The notes beneath the pieces were generated by a model. That model worked only from the letters and a program-made list of their open reading frames with translations. It was not told the origin of the DNA and did not search any database. A program made the position numbers and the translations under genes. From assembly GCA_031267615.1 (NCBI GenBank), contig JAIRYM010000017.1, positions 1 to 42,148 of the forward strand: a DNA stretch of 42,148 nucleotides, given 5' to 3'. How positions within the stretch are numbered: position 1 is the first letter of the stretch; every line of letters begins with the position of its first letter. Positions 19,099 through 28,120 of the stretch are shown here, one piece after another. The DNA is from Dysgonamonadaceae bacterium (GTDB lineage: Bacteria > Bacteroidota > Bacteroidia > Bacteroidales > Azobacteroidaceae).

Positions 19099-19142
19099 AA
19101 AAAAATATTAATTCATAATTCATAAATCATAATTATTTTTCG

Positions 19143-19150
19143 TACCTTTG
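19143..19150 (+). promoter_or_regulatory. Bacteroidetes -7 element TACCTTTG for the ClC gene
   Basis: TAnnTTTG, 22 bp before ATG 19173. Confidence 0.6.
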
Positions 19151-19172
19151 CAGCGTTATACATATATATATA

Positions 19173-20966
19173 ATGAGTAAAAGAAAAAATGATAAATCAT
19201 GGTTCGATTCGCTGCTGATATGGAGAGAGAAGCATATTCGCGAACGATACTTTATCCTCATGCTAAGTTTCGTGACGGGCATTGCGACTGCGATCGCGGC
19301 GCTGATCCTGAAAGAAATAATACATCTGATTCAGCATTTTCTAACCGGTCATGCGATGATCAGCGGTATGAACTTCCTCTTCCTTATCTATCCCGCGGCA
19401 GGTATTTTACTTGCCGGACTTTTAGTCAAATATATAGTCCGGGATGATATAAGTCACGGAGTAACAAAGATTCTTTACGCCATTTCACAGCGGAAAAGCA
19501 GGATCAAACTGCATAATATATGGTCTTCACTCACCGCAAGTTCAATTACTATCGGATTCGGCGGATCAGTAGGAGCAGAAGCGCCGATAGTTCTTACCGG
19601 ATCCGCGATTGGATCAAATCTCGGGAGAATGTTTAAAATGGAACATAAAACGTTGATGCTCATGGTCGGATGCGGAGCCGCAGGTGCGATTGCAGGCATA
19701 TTCAAAGCGCCAGTAGCCGGACTGCTGTTCACGATAGAAGTTCTGATGCTCGACCTGACCGCTACCTCCGTCCTGCCTCTTCTCACCGCCTCCATCACAG
19801 CAGCAACAGTGACATTTATATTAACAGGAACAGAAGCAATGTTCAAGTTCCAGCAAACAGAAAGTTTCGCCATGACCCGTATTCCTTATGTATTGGGATT
19901 AGGCATAGCCTGCGGACTTATCTCCCTCTATTTCACGCATGTATCAATATGGATAGAAAAAATCTTTAGAAAGTTGGGAACTTTCTGGAAGAAATTCTTT
20001 TTAGGAGCTATAATTCTGAGTATACTGATATTTTTATTTCCAGCCCTTTACGGAGAAGGATATAATATAATAGGAGGACTTCTAACCAATAATTACGACA
20101 GCCTTCTATACGGCAGCCCTTTAAAAAACCTTGGAAGCAGCGCTTTTGGACTGATAATATTTTTTATAATAATAATATTAATAAAAGTATTTGCAACCTC
20201 AGCCACAAACGGCGGCGGCGGCTGCGGAGGAATTTTTGCACCGTCGCTATATCTTGGATCAATCGTCGGTTTTACATTCTCGTATGCTTTTGGCATGGCA
20301 GGCATACATTTACCGGTAGAAAACTTCGCACTCATGGGCATGGCAGGCATGATGTCCGCAATCATGCACGCCCCCCTTACCGCAGTCTTTTTGATAGCCG
20401 AACTCACCGGCGGTTTCGATCTCTTCCTGCCCTTGATGATAGTAACCCTCAGCGCCTATATCACCATACTGACATTTGACCGGTACAGCCTCTATTCATC
20501 AAGACTAGCGCAAAAAGGAAAACTCCTTACTCACCACAAAGACCGAGCAGTACTCACATTATTAAATATAAATGAAGTCATTGAGAAAGACTTTTTATCA
20601 GTCAATCTGAATAACAATCTCGGAGAAGTAGTAAACACCATCACAAAATCAAACCGCAACGTCTTTCCCGTCACCGACGACAGCAATATCCTTCGCGGCA
20701 TAGTCCTGATAGATGATATACGCAACATAATGTTTCGTCCCGAGCTATACGAACGCTTCAAAGTCAAGCAATTCATGGTCTCTCCACCTGCAAAAATATC
20801 CGTAACCATGAAAATGGAAAAAATCATGCAAACCTTTGACGATACCAAAGCATGGAACCTCCCCGTCATAGATGAACAGGGACACTATCTCGGCTTCGTC
20901 TCCAAATCAAAAATATTCAATGCATACCGTGAAATCTTAGTTGAAAACTTCTCAGAAGACGAATAA
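19173..20966 (+). CDS. ClC family chloride channel/antiporter with C-terminal CBS domains
   Basis: GFGGSVGAEAPIVLTGSAIGSNLGRM, GAAGAIAGIFKAPVAGLLFTIEVL, GGGGCGGIFAPSLYLG; CBS-like tail. Confidence 0.95.
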   Translation: MSKRKNDKSWFDSLLIWREKHIRERYFILMLSFVTGIATAIAALILKEIIHLIQHFLTGHAMISGMNFLFLIYPAAGILLAGLLVKYIVRDDISHGVTKILYAISQRKSRIKLHNIWSSLTASSITIGFGGSVGAEAPIVLTGSAIGSNLGRMFKMEHKTLMLMVGCGAAGAIAGIFKAPVAGLLFTIEVLMLDLTATSVLPLLTASITAATVTFILTGTEAMFKFQQTESFAMTRIPYVLGLGIACGLISLYFTHVSIWIEKIFRKLGTFWKKFFLGAIILSILIFLFPALYGEGYNIIGGLLTNNYDSLLYGSPLKNLGSSAFGLIIFFIIIILIKVFATSATNGGGGCGGIFAPSLYLGSIVGFTFSYAFGMAGIHLPVENFALMGMAGMMSAIMHAPLTAVFLIAELTGGFDLFLPLMIVTLSAYITILTFDRYSLYSSRLAQKGKLLTHHKDRAVLTLLNINEVIEKDFLSVNLNNNLGEVVNTITKSNRNVFPVTDDSNILRGIVLIDDIRNIMFRPELYERFKVKQFMVSPPAKISVTMKMEKIMQTFDDTKAWNLPVIDEQGHYLGFVSKSKIFNAYREILVENFSEDE

Positions 20967-22163
20967 ATGAAACAACACATTATATATATATTAACCATGC
21001 TGTCAATATCACCAGTCCATTCACAGCATCAAGACAGCCTGCAAATCAGTCTCCTGACCGTTAGTCCAAGAAACACGGAGATCTATACAATCTACGGACA
21101 CACAGCGCTCAGGCTTCAGAATACAGAAACATCAACAGACATCGTTTTCAACTGGGGTACTTTTGACACGTCACGCAAAAATTTCATGTATAACTTTGTT
21201 CGAGGCGAGACCGACTACTATCTAAGTTCAGAACCTTATATACATTTCAAACGCGCATACATCACTTCCGGTGCACAGATAATAGAACAGACCCTCAACA
21301 TTCCCGACAGTATAAAGCCCTTATTAGTTCAGGAAATCAATAAAAATCTTCTACCAGAGAACATAGAATATCGTTACAATTATTTCTTTGACAACTGCAC
21401 ACTTCGACCTCGCGATATAATAGAAAAATACTGTGGAGGAATTTTAGTATATCCCGAACAGGATAAAAAAATCACTTTAAGAGATTTGGTACACGAATGT
21501 ACATCACCATATCCGTGGATGAAATTTGGCATCGACATCGTCATCGGAAGCGGCGCCGACTCATTGATCTCCAGACGCACATCACTTTTTTTGCCAGCTA
21601 AACTTAGTGAAACGCTCAACAATACTTACATTCAGTTTCCGGACGGCATTAGAAAGCCAATAATCACATCAGTCATCAGCAGCAATAATATTTCATCATC
21701 AGCAGCAACAGAGACAAAAGCATCAACATCTTTTCTGTCAAATCCGCTGTCAGTTTTCACCTCATTATTTTTTTTCTATCTGATAATAAATCTTTGCTCG
21801 ATTAAGAAGAAGACCATATTCCGGCTTCCGTTTGCATTATTGTTCATGACGGCAGGAGCAGGCGGGATTATAGTAGCATTTCTCATGCTCTTTTCTACAC
21901 ATCCATGCGTATCATCAAACTGGAATATCATTTGGCTAAATCCGCTGTACCTGATTGGTTTTGCAAGTACCATAACAAAAAAGCGATACAAAGTATTTAC
22001 TCTGTATCACTCTATAAATTTTTATTTGTTAACTGTATTTTTACTTTTCTTGCAATGGATTCCTCAGCATATCGACATCGCTTGCCTTCCGCTTGTACTG
22101 TGTCTCTGGATAGCAGAGTTCACAATATACCTAACGAATATCAAGCGTGTAAGCCAACCCTAA
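20967..22163 (+). CDS. DUF4105 domain-containing membrane protein
   Basis: SLLTVSPRNTEIYTIYGHTALRLQNTETSTDIVFNWGTFD...YNYFFDNCTLRPRDII; ATG directly abuts the ClC stop. Confidence 0.88.
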   Translation: MKQHIIYILTMLSISPVHSQHQDSLQISLLTVSPRNTEIYTIYGHTALRLQNTETSTDIVFNWGTFDTSRKNFMYNFVRGETDYYLSSEPYIHFKRAYITSGAQIIEQTLNIPDSIKPLLVQEINKNLLPENIEYRYNYFFDNCTLRPRDIIEKYCGGILVYPEQDKKITLRDLVHECTSPYPWMKFGIDIVIGSGADSLISRRTSLFLPAKLSETLNNTYIQFPDGIRKPIITSVISSNNISSSAATETKASTSFLSNPLSVFTSLFFFYLIINLCSIKKKTIFRLPFALLFMTAGAGGIIVAFLMLFSTHPCVSSNWNIIWLNPLYLIGFASTITKKRYKVFTLYHSINFYLLTVFLLFLQWIPQHIDIACLPLVLCLWIAEFTIYLTNIKRVSQP

Positions 22164-22646
22164 ATAAAACAGGTGATAAGCATGTTCAGTCTGTGCATTA
22201 GTATAACGCCAGCCGCCATTGAGTTGCAGGTTTCGATCATCCGTAATAAATACTCTCGCGTGCCATCCTAGATTAAACCCAGGCAAATTATCAGCGCCAT
22301 ATTCTTCGTTCTTGTTTTTTAGACTGAAAAACTGTCCTCCAATAGCAGGACCGGTCCCCCATATCTCTTGCTGAATAAGATAGAATCTCAGGTCAAGACT
22401 TGCAGACAGAAGAGAGTAATCATATCCTGTATATGAACTTGGCAACGCAGGACTGTAAATTCCAGTAACTGCAGCTTCTATCGCGTATCCAAACTGATAT
22501 GCAACGTCTACGCCATACTGCATACCTTTGAGATTGTATCCGTTCATTCTTGAATATCCGGATTTAATTCCAAGCGACAGATTTTTCTGTGAATAAGCCG
22601 ACAAAGCGATGCTTACCAAAACTAAAGTAAATAATATTCTTTTCAT
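22131..22646 (-). CDS. Small outer-membrane beta-barrel protein
   Basis: Signal peptide MKRILFTLVLVSIALSAYSQ, alternating aromatic β-strand pattern; convergent overlap with the DUF4105 gene. Confidence 0.65.
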   Translation of the reverse strand: MKRILFTLVLVSIALSAYSQKNLSLGIKSGYSRMNGYNLKGMQYGVDVAYQFGYAIEAAVTGIYSPALPSSYTGYDYSLLSASLDLRFYLIQQEIWGTGPAIGGQFFSLKNKNEEYGADNLPGFNLGWHARVFITDDRNLQLNGGWRYTNAQTEHAYHLFYLGLAYTLDIR

Positions 22647-22689
22647 TGTTATTATTTGTTATTTGTTATTATTTTTTATCTTTAGGAGG

Positions 22690-22697
22690 CAAAGTTA
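22690..22697 (-). promoter_or_regulatory. Bacteroidetes -7 element TAACTTTG for the beta-barrel gene
   Basis: CAAAGTTA on + strand, 44 bp upstream of ATG 22646. Confidence 0.45.
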
Positions 22698-22715
22698 GAA
22701 AAAGTTTTTTATATA

Positions 22716-23942
22716 TCAAATTTCGTAATGCTGAAAGAGAAAATCGTTATAAGGAAATCGCTGTATATGGATTTCTCGTACTTTACTGTACAGCATCTCT
22801 TTCAGCTCTTCTATATTTTGTTTCTCACGAGCTGAAATAAATACACAGTTTTCGTTGAGTCTGCTGATCCATGACTGTTTCAGTTCGTCAAGCGTGATAT
22901 TCTCACGGGTTAAAGGCGTTAAATCATCTGAGTCTTTTTCTATAAATGTAAAGGCGTCTATTTTATTGAAGACTATTATATTTGGCTTGGTTTCGCCTGT
23001 TATGTCCGTTAGAGTTTTGGAGACTACTTCAATATGTTCTTCAAATGAATGGTGAGAAATGTCTACTACATGGACGAGAAGGTCTGCCTCACGAACTTCG
23101 TCGAGTGTTGATTTGAATGATTCAATTAGTTCTGCGGGAAGTTTGCGGATAAAGCCAACGGTGTCTGACAGCAAAAAAGCGAGGTTGTCGATTGTTGTTT
23201 TGCGAACAGTGGTATCAAGAGTTGCAAAGAGTTTGTTCTCTGCAAAGACTTCTGATTTTGTTAAAAGAGTCATCAGTGTTGATTTTCCTGCGTTGGTATA
23301 TCCGACAAGCGCTACGCGGACTAATTTTCCGCGATTCTGACGCTGTGTAAATTGTTGCTTGTCTATTTCTTTTAAATCGGCTTTTAGTCTGGATATTTTT
23401 TCTAATATTATTCTTTTGTCGGTTTCCAACTGGGTTTCTCCGGGTCCTCTCATGCGGAATCCGCCGCTACCGCTTCCACTTTGGCGTTCAAGGTGTGTCC
23501 AGAGGCGTTTCAGGCGAGGAAGCATGTAGTTATATTGCGCCAGTTCGACTTGTATTTTAGAGTGGGCGGTTTGTGCGCGGGAGGCAAAGATGTCTAATAT
23601 TAGACTTGTGCGGTCCATTATTTTAATTTTTAAGACTGATTCAATGTTGCGCAATTGCTTTGGGGTGAGCTCATCGTCAAAGATTACCATTCTGATGCTA
23701 TTGTTTTCGTCTTCGACAAATGTTTTTATTTCCTGCAGTTTTCCGGAACCGACAAATGTTACCGGATGTGGTGTTTCGGTCTTTTGTGTGAATCTGCGGA
23801 TTGAACGGATACCGGCGGTTGTTGCCAGAAATTCTAATTCGTCTAAATATTCTTTTGACTGTGATTCTCGCTGACCGGATGTGATTAGTCCGACGAGTAC
23901 AGCGGTTTCTGTTTTTGTTTCGGTCGGGATAATTTCTTTCAT
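22716..23942 (-). CDS. hflX: GTPase HflX
   Basis: MRGPGETQLETDKRII, VALVGYTNAGKSTLMTLLT, LSDTVGFIRKLPAELIESFKSTLDEV. Confidence 0.96.
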   Translation of the reverse strand: MKEIIPTETKTETAVLVGLITSGQRESQSKEYLDELEFLATTAGIRSIRRFTQKTETPHPVTFVGSGKLQEIKTFVEDENNSIRMVIFDDELTPKQLRNIESVLKIKIMDRTSLILDIFASRAQTAHSKIQVELAQYNYMLPRLKRLWTHLERQSGSGSGGFRMRGPGETQLETDKRIILEKISRLKADLKEIDKQQFTQRQNRGKLVRVALVGYTNAGKSTLMTLLTKSEVFAENKLFATLDTTVRKTTIDNLAFLLSDTVGFIRKLPAELIESFKSTLDEVREADLLVHVVDISHHSFEEHIEVVSKTLTDITGETKPNIIVFNKIDAFTFIEKDSDDLTPLTRENITLDELKQSWISRLNENCVFISAREKQNIEELKEMLYSKVREIHIQRFPYNDFLFQHYEI

Positions 23943-23948
23943 CCGGGT

Positions 23949-24551
23949 TTATATAATTGTTGTGATTTTGCTTATGTATTTTCCTATGATGTCAAATTCG
24001 AGGTTTACGACTGTTCCGGCTGTGATGTTGTGGAAATTTGTTTGTTCGTAGGTGTATGGGATTATTGTGGTCTGGAAACTGTTTTGCCTGGAGTTGCATA
24101 CGGTAAGGCTGACGCCGTTTACGCAGATTGATCCTTTTTCTACTGTTATGTATCCTTGTTTTGCTTTTTCTTTGTCGATGGTATATTGAAATGTATAGAG
24201 CCAACTTCCGGATGTGTCTTCTACCTGTGTGCAGATGGCGGTTGTATCGACGTGTCCCTGGACGATATGGCCGTCTAATCGTCCGTTTATTTGAATGCTG
24301 CGCTCTACATTTACTTTGTCGCCTGGTTTTAATGTTCCAAGGTTTGAGCGAAGGAGGGTTTCCCTGACTGCTGTGACGGTGTATGTGTTGCCTTCAACGG
24401 TGACTGTGGTCAGACAAACGCCATTGTGTGATATACTTTGATCTGTTTTTAAGCTTCCGGCGAATGTGCATTGAAGTCTTATATTGAGGTTGTCTTTATC
24501 GGGTGTGACGGCGATTACTGTTGCGACTTCTTCTACTATTCCTGAAAACAT
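23949..24551 (-). CDS. ribE: Riboflavin synthase, alpha subunit
   Basis: MFSGIVEEVATV, SISHNGVCLTTV, GRLDGHIVQGHVDTTA, ICVNGVSLTV. Confidence 0.95.
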   Translation of the reverse strand: MFSGIVEEVATVIAVTPDKDNLNIRLQCTFAGSLKTDQSISHNGVCLTTVTVEGNTYTVTAVRETLLRSNLGTLKPGDKVNVERSIQINGRLDGHIVQGHVDTTAICTQVEDTSGSWLYTFQYTIDKEKAKQGYITVEKGSICVNGVSLTVCNSRQNSFQTTIIPYTYEQTNFHNITAGTVVNLEFDIIGKYISKITTII

Positions 24552-24591
24552 TTTTGTTCTTTTGTTAATATAATGTGAGGAAAAGGTTTTT

Positions 24592-25266
24592 TTATGGTAT
24601 TATCGCGCTTTTTATTTCGCTCCACGGTCCTTTTTCTCCGCGTGTATTTTCCCAGCGCAGGGCGCAGAAGAATTTTTTTCCTGCGTCTTTGATGTCAAAC
24701 TGGAATGTGTAGGGCGACCGTGTGTCGAACACCGAGTGTATCAGGTCGTTATATGATTCCGGATGGGTTTTAAGTATTGCCCACGTTATTTCTATTCCAT
24801 GAATAAAGGGCGGCCGGGCTGCTATTTGTTCCTGGTCGGAATAGCGATAGCGAAAGTGGACGTTAAGTCGGCTTCCTGTTTCTTGTTTAATGTCAAAATC
24901 TGCTTTCTCTGTTGGTTTCGGTGATGGCGTACGGGTCGTTTTATGAATCGGAAGACCTAACGTTTTGCGATTATTGTCTGTTACATTAAGGTTATAGGTG
25001 ATATAGCCTTTGATTACTTTCCTCAAAACGGAGGTAAATGTCTTGCGGGCGGTGTTTTTGGCAAAGACGATGGCAGATGTACGTGTCTGCGGATCGTTCG
25101 AGAGGGCATATTTGTCGTGATATTCTTCCTGTTCACTTAACAGTTCTTCCCATTTGTATTCCGGAATTCCCCAAACTTCATAACTTATTTTGGCGATGTT
25201 TACAAAGTTGACTTCCCACGCATAAAATTTGCTCTCTTCTACTGGAATGTAGTCATTATTTCTCAT
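24592..25266 (-). CDS. Uncharacterised protein, RWENTRG-tail family, paralog of 34916-35596
   Basis: C-terminus DTRSPYTFQFDIKDAGKKFFCALRWENTRGEKGPWSEIKSAIIP aligns with DTHTPLKLTFSDEDRGKKLWFAARWENTRGQKGPFGEIQSVIIP. Confidence 0.85.
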   Translation of the reverse strand: MRNNDYIPVEESKFYAWEVNFVNIAKISYEVWGIPEYKWEELLSEQEEYHDKYALSNDPQTRTSAIVFAKNTARKTFTSVLRKVIKGYITYNLNVTDNNRKTLGLPIHKTTRTPSPKPTEKADFDIKQETGSRLNVHFRYRYSDQEQIAARPPFIHGIEITWAILKTHPESYNDLIHSVFDTRSPYTFQFDIKDAGKKFFCALRWENTRGEKGPWSEIKSAIIP

Positions 25267-25285
25267 TTTTTTAAAATTTATTTGT

Positions 25286-25567
25286 TTATAATATATTAAT
25301 TTTTATTTCTTGTTTGTTCGTTTTGAAATTTGTATGACAGTTTTTAAAAGCTGTAAGACAGTATTGCGAAGATGTAAGACTGTTTTTAAAAGCTGTAAGA
25401 CAGTTTTGTGAAGATGTAAGACTGTTTTTAAAAGCTGTAAGACAGTTTTGCGAAGCTGTAAGACAGTCTTTAAAAGCTGTAAGACATTTTTTAAAATATT
25501 GTCCTACATATTTTAAAACGGGGTTTACCGCCATGCTGTTTTTTCTGTATATATAATAATGTGTCAT
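25286..25567 (-). other. Possible leader ORF across the 21-bp array (heptapeptide repeats CLTAFKN/SLTSSQN)
   Basis: ATG at 25567, about 20 nt after the predicted TSS; ends 19 nt before the downstream gene; coding status unproven. Confidence 0.35.
25331..25498. repeat. Tandem array, eight 21-bp units (ninth degenerate to about 25519), alternating A/B subtypes
   Basis: Units TGTAAGACAGTTTTTAAAAGC (A) and TGTAAGACAGTTTTGCGAAGA (B) in order A B A B A B' A A'. Confidence 0.95.
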
Positions 25568-25590
25568 TATATTTTATATATTTCCGGCTA

Positions 25591-25598
25591 CAAAGGTA
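25591..25598 (-). promoter_or_regulatory. Bacteroidetes -7 element TACCTTTG upstream of the 21-bp array and RWENTRG gene
   Basis: CAAAGGTA on + strand. Confidence 0.6.
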
Positions 25599-25766
25599 AT
25601 ACATATATTTTGATTTTCCAAATTTTTTCGCATTTTTTTTAAAAAAATTCGTTATTAAGAATGATTCCGAATTATTTTTATTTGTCCATTATCATGAAAT
25701 ATATTATAAATAGAAGAAAAAAACTTGTTTGTTTGAAAAAATATTTGTTATTAAAAAAAATTTATT

Positions 25767-25774
25767 TACCTTTG
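25767..25774 (+). promoter_or_regulatory. Bacteroidetes -7 element TACCTTTG for the SDR-flippase operon
   Basis: TAnnTTTG, 39 bp before ATG 25814. Confidence 0.6.
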
Positions 25775-25813
25775 TATGTAATAATTCTATTTTTTATCTA
25801 AAACATTTATATC

Positions 25814-26614
25814 ATGAACGGATTAAAAGGAAAAGCGGCCATCGTAACTGGTGGATCAAGGGGCATCGGAAAGGCAACGGCAGAGAGATTGCTGGCAGAG
25901 GGAGTAAGCGTGCTGTTTTGTGGACGCAATGAAAAAACAGGGGAGACGACGCTGTTAGAATTGAGGAAAAAGTATGGCGACAGGGTGCATTTTTTAGCCT
26001 GCGATATGGGAGAGAAGGAAACTCCGTCTATCCTGATAGCAAAAGGGAGAGAATTGTTTGGAGAATTAGACTTCTTAGTAAACAACGCGTTCCCGTTTAC
26101 GGCTAAAGCAATGGACGCGACGTATGAAGACTGGAAGCACACATTTATGTCAGGTCCCGCAGCGTATGCCCGAATGATCGCCGAGTTCGTCGGTCAAAGG
26201 AAGAGAAAAGAAGGAGCAATAGTGTGCGTGTCAAGTATATCGGGACATATTGCACAGCCCCTCAGATGGACATACAATGCAGCCAAAGGAGCAGTAAAGC
26301 AGCTCATCAGATGCGCCGCGCTCGACCTCGCGCCCTTTGTAAGAGTCAACTGTGTAAGCCCGGGCTGGGTATGGACAGATGAAGTGGCAAAGGCGACTCC
26401 TGATGGCACCCGGGAAAGCGTTCCTAAAGCCTGGGAAGAATACCATATCCTTCAACACTTGCAAGAGCCTTCACAGATAGCATCAGCAATCACATTCCTG
26501 TTAAGCGAAGACGCCGCCGTGATTACCGGTCATGACCTGTTTGCCGATTCGGGCTACCTCGCGATGGGACCGGAAGGACTGGGGAAAACTGCTAACTTCG
26601 CAGGAAGTAACTGA
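25814..26614 (+). CDS. SDR family oxidoreductase
   Basis: KAAIVTGGSRGIGKATAERL, VNNAFP, WTYNAAKGAVKQLIRCAALDLAP.VRVNCVSPGWV. Confidence 0.94.
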   Translation: MNGLKGKAAIVTGGSRGIGKATAERLLAEGVSVLFCGRNEKTGETTLLELRKKYGDRVHFLACDMGEKETPSILIAKGRELFGELDFLVNNAFPFTAKAMDATYEDWKHTFMSGPAAYARMIAEFVGQRKRKEGAIVCVSSISGHIAQPLRWTYNAAKGAVKQLIRCAALDLAPFVRVNCVSPGWVWTDEVAKATPDGTRESVPKAWEEYHILQHLQEPSQIASAITFLLSEDAAVITGHDLFADSGYLAMGPEGLGKTANFAGSN

Positions 26615-26623
26615 AGATAAAAC

Positions 26624-28120
26624 TTGTCAGTGTCTAACCAGTTAGAACCCGGATTAAAGCAAAAGACTGCCAGAGGATTATTCTGGGGGGGCTTCAGTAT
26701 CGCCGTTCAACAGGCAGTGGGATTAATCTTTGGCATCGTGTTCGCCAGACTGTTAAGCGAAGAGGACTACGGACTTGTTGCAGAACTGTCCATATTCACC
26801 GGTATTGCCGGCACGATAATCAATAGCGGATTTTCCACCGCTCTGACAAACAAACAGGACGCATCAGACAAAGACTATAATTCCGTGTTCTGGTTTTCGG
26901 TCATCGCGGGTTCCGTAATTTATATCGCGCTCTTCTTTTCCGCTCCTCTGATAGCGCAGTACTTTCACGAGCCTTCACTGACATTAATTTCTCGCGTCCT
27001 GTTCCTTACATTTCTCATCGGAGGAATTTCCACGTCCTCATACACATATTTATATAAAAACATTAAAATAAAACAGCTGGCAATAATAGACATAATGTCA
27101 CTCATAACAGCCTGTCTGTCCGGACTGCTACTCGTTCTTAATGGCTGCGCATACTGGGCGCTTGTCATCCAGACCTTAATATTCATAACCCTCGGCTCAA
27201 TATTAAAAATAATTATCTCCCCGTGGAAGCCGTCGCTTTCTTTAGACCTGTCCCCGTTAAGAGCAATGTTCCCCTTCAGTATAAAGATCCTCGTGACGTG
27301 GATTTTTATACAAATAAATAATAATATATTTTCAGTAATCATCGGAAGAATGTTCGGAAAACGAGAAACAGGCATCTACAGTCAGGGACAGAAATGGGCA
27401 TCGATGGGCTGTTCACTCGTAACGACAATGATATCATCCGTCACACATCCTGTGCTCGTCCGGACCGGCTACGATAAAGCCCGTCAGGTAAATGCTCTTC
27501 GCAAGCTGATCCGCTTTGGAGCCTTTGTATCATTTCCTTTACTGTTAGGACTTGCATTTGTCTCCGATGAATTTATAATAATCACGATCGGAGAAAAATG
27601 GTTACCTTCCTCACCTTACCTTCAGCTGTTCTGTATCTGGGCGTCCATGCAGTTTCTTTCAACAATATTTACCAGTCTTATTTTTACCCACGGGAAATCC
27701 AACATATATATGAACGTAACAGTAATAACAGGCACAGTTCAGATCGTGTCAGTCATTCTGCTTGCATCGTCAGGCATATTCACGATGATAACCGTCTACG
27801 TATCAATATCATTATCAAGCCTGTTCGTATGGCATCACTATGTAAAAAAATTAGTTGGAATAAAACTTGCAGAAGCAGTAAAAGACATTTCTCCGTATCT
27901 GATTATCACCGTCGGATGCTTCATAATAACAGCATTAATCACACAGCAGATAAAAAATATATACATTCTTTTTGCTGCTAAAATAATTATATCAGGAAGT
28001 CTTTATATAATTGTTTTGAAGACCATCAATTCCATTATATATAAGGAAAGCATTGAGTTTCTGAAGCAGTTGCTCAAATCATTTCAGCCCAGTTTTCGCG
28101 GTCGAGGTTACGATAGCTAA
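26624..28120 (+). CDS. Polysaccharide flippase (Wzx/MATE-like)
   Basis: LKQKTARGLFWGGFSIAVQQAVGLIFGIVFARLLSEEDYGLVAELSIFTGIAGTIINSGF; multi-TM; non-ATG start. Confidence 0.9.
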   Translation: MSVSNQLEPGLKQKTARGLFWGGFSIAVQQAVGLIFGIVFARLLSEEDYGLVAELSIFTGIAGTIINSGFSTALTNKQDASDKDYNSVFWFSVIAGSVIYIALFFSAPLIAQYFHEPSLTLISRVLFLTFLIGGISTSSYTYLYKNIKIKQLAIIDIMSLITACLSGLLLVLNGCAYWALVIQTLIFITLGSILKIIISPWKPSLSLDLSPLRAMFPFSIKILVTWIFIQINNNIFSVIIGRMFGKRETGIYSQGQKWASMGCSLVTTMISSVTHPVLVRTGYDKARQVNALRKLIRFGAFVSFPLLLGLAFVSDEFIIITIGEKWLPSSPYLQLFCIWASMQFLSTIFTSLIFTHGKSNIYMNVTVITGTVQIVSVILLASSGIFTMITVYVSISLSSLFVWHHYVKKLVGIKLAEAVKDISPYLIITVGCFIITALITQQIKNIYILFAAKIIISGSLYIIVLKTINSIIYKESIEFLKQLLKSFQPSFRGRGYDS

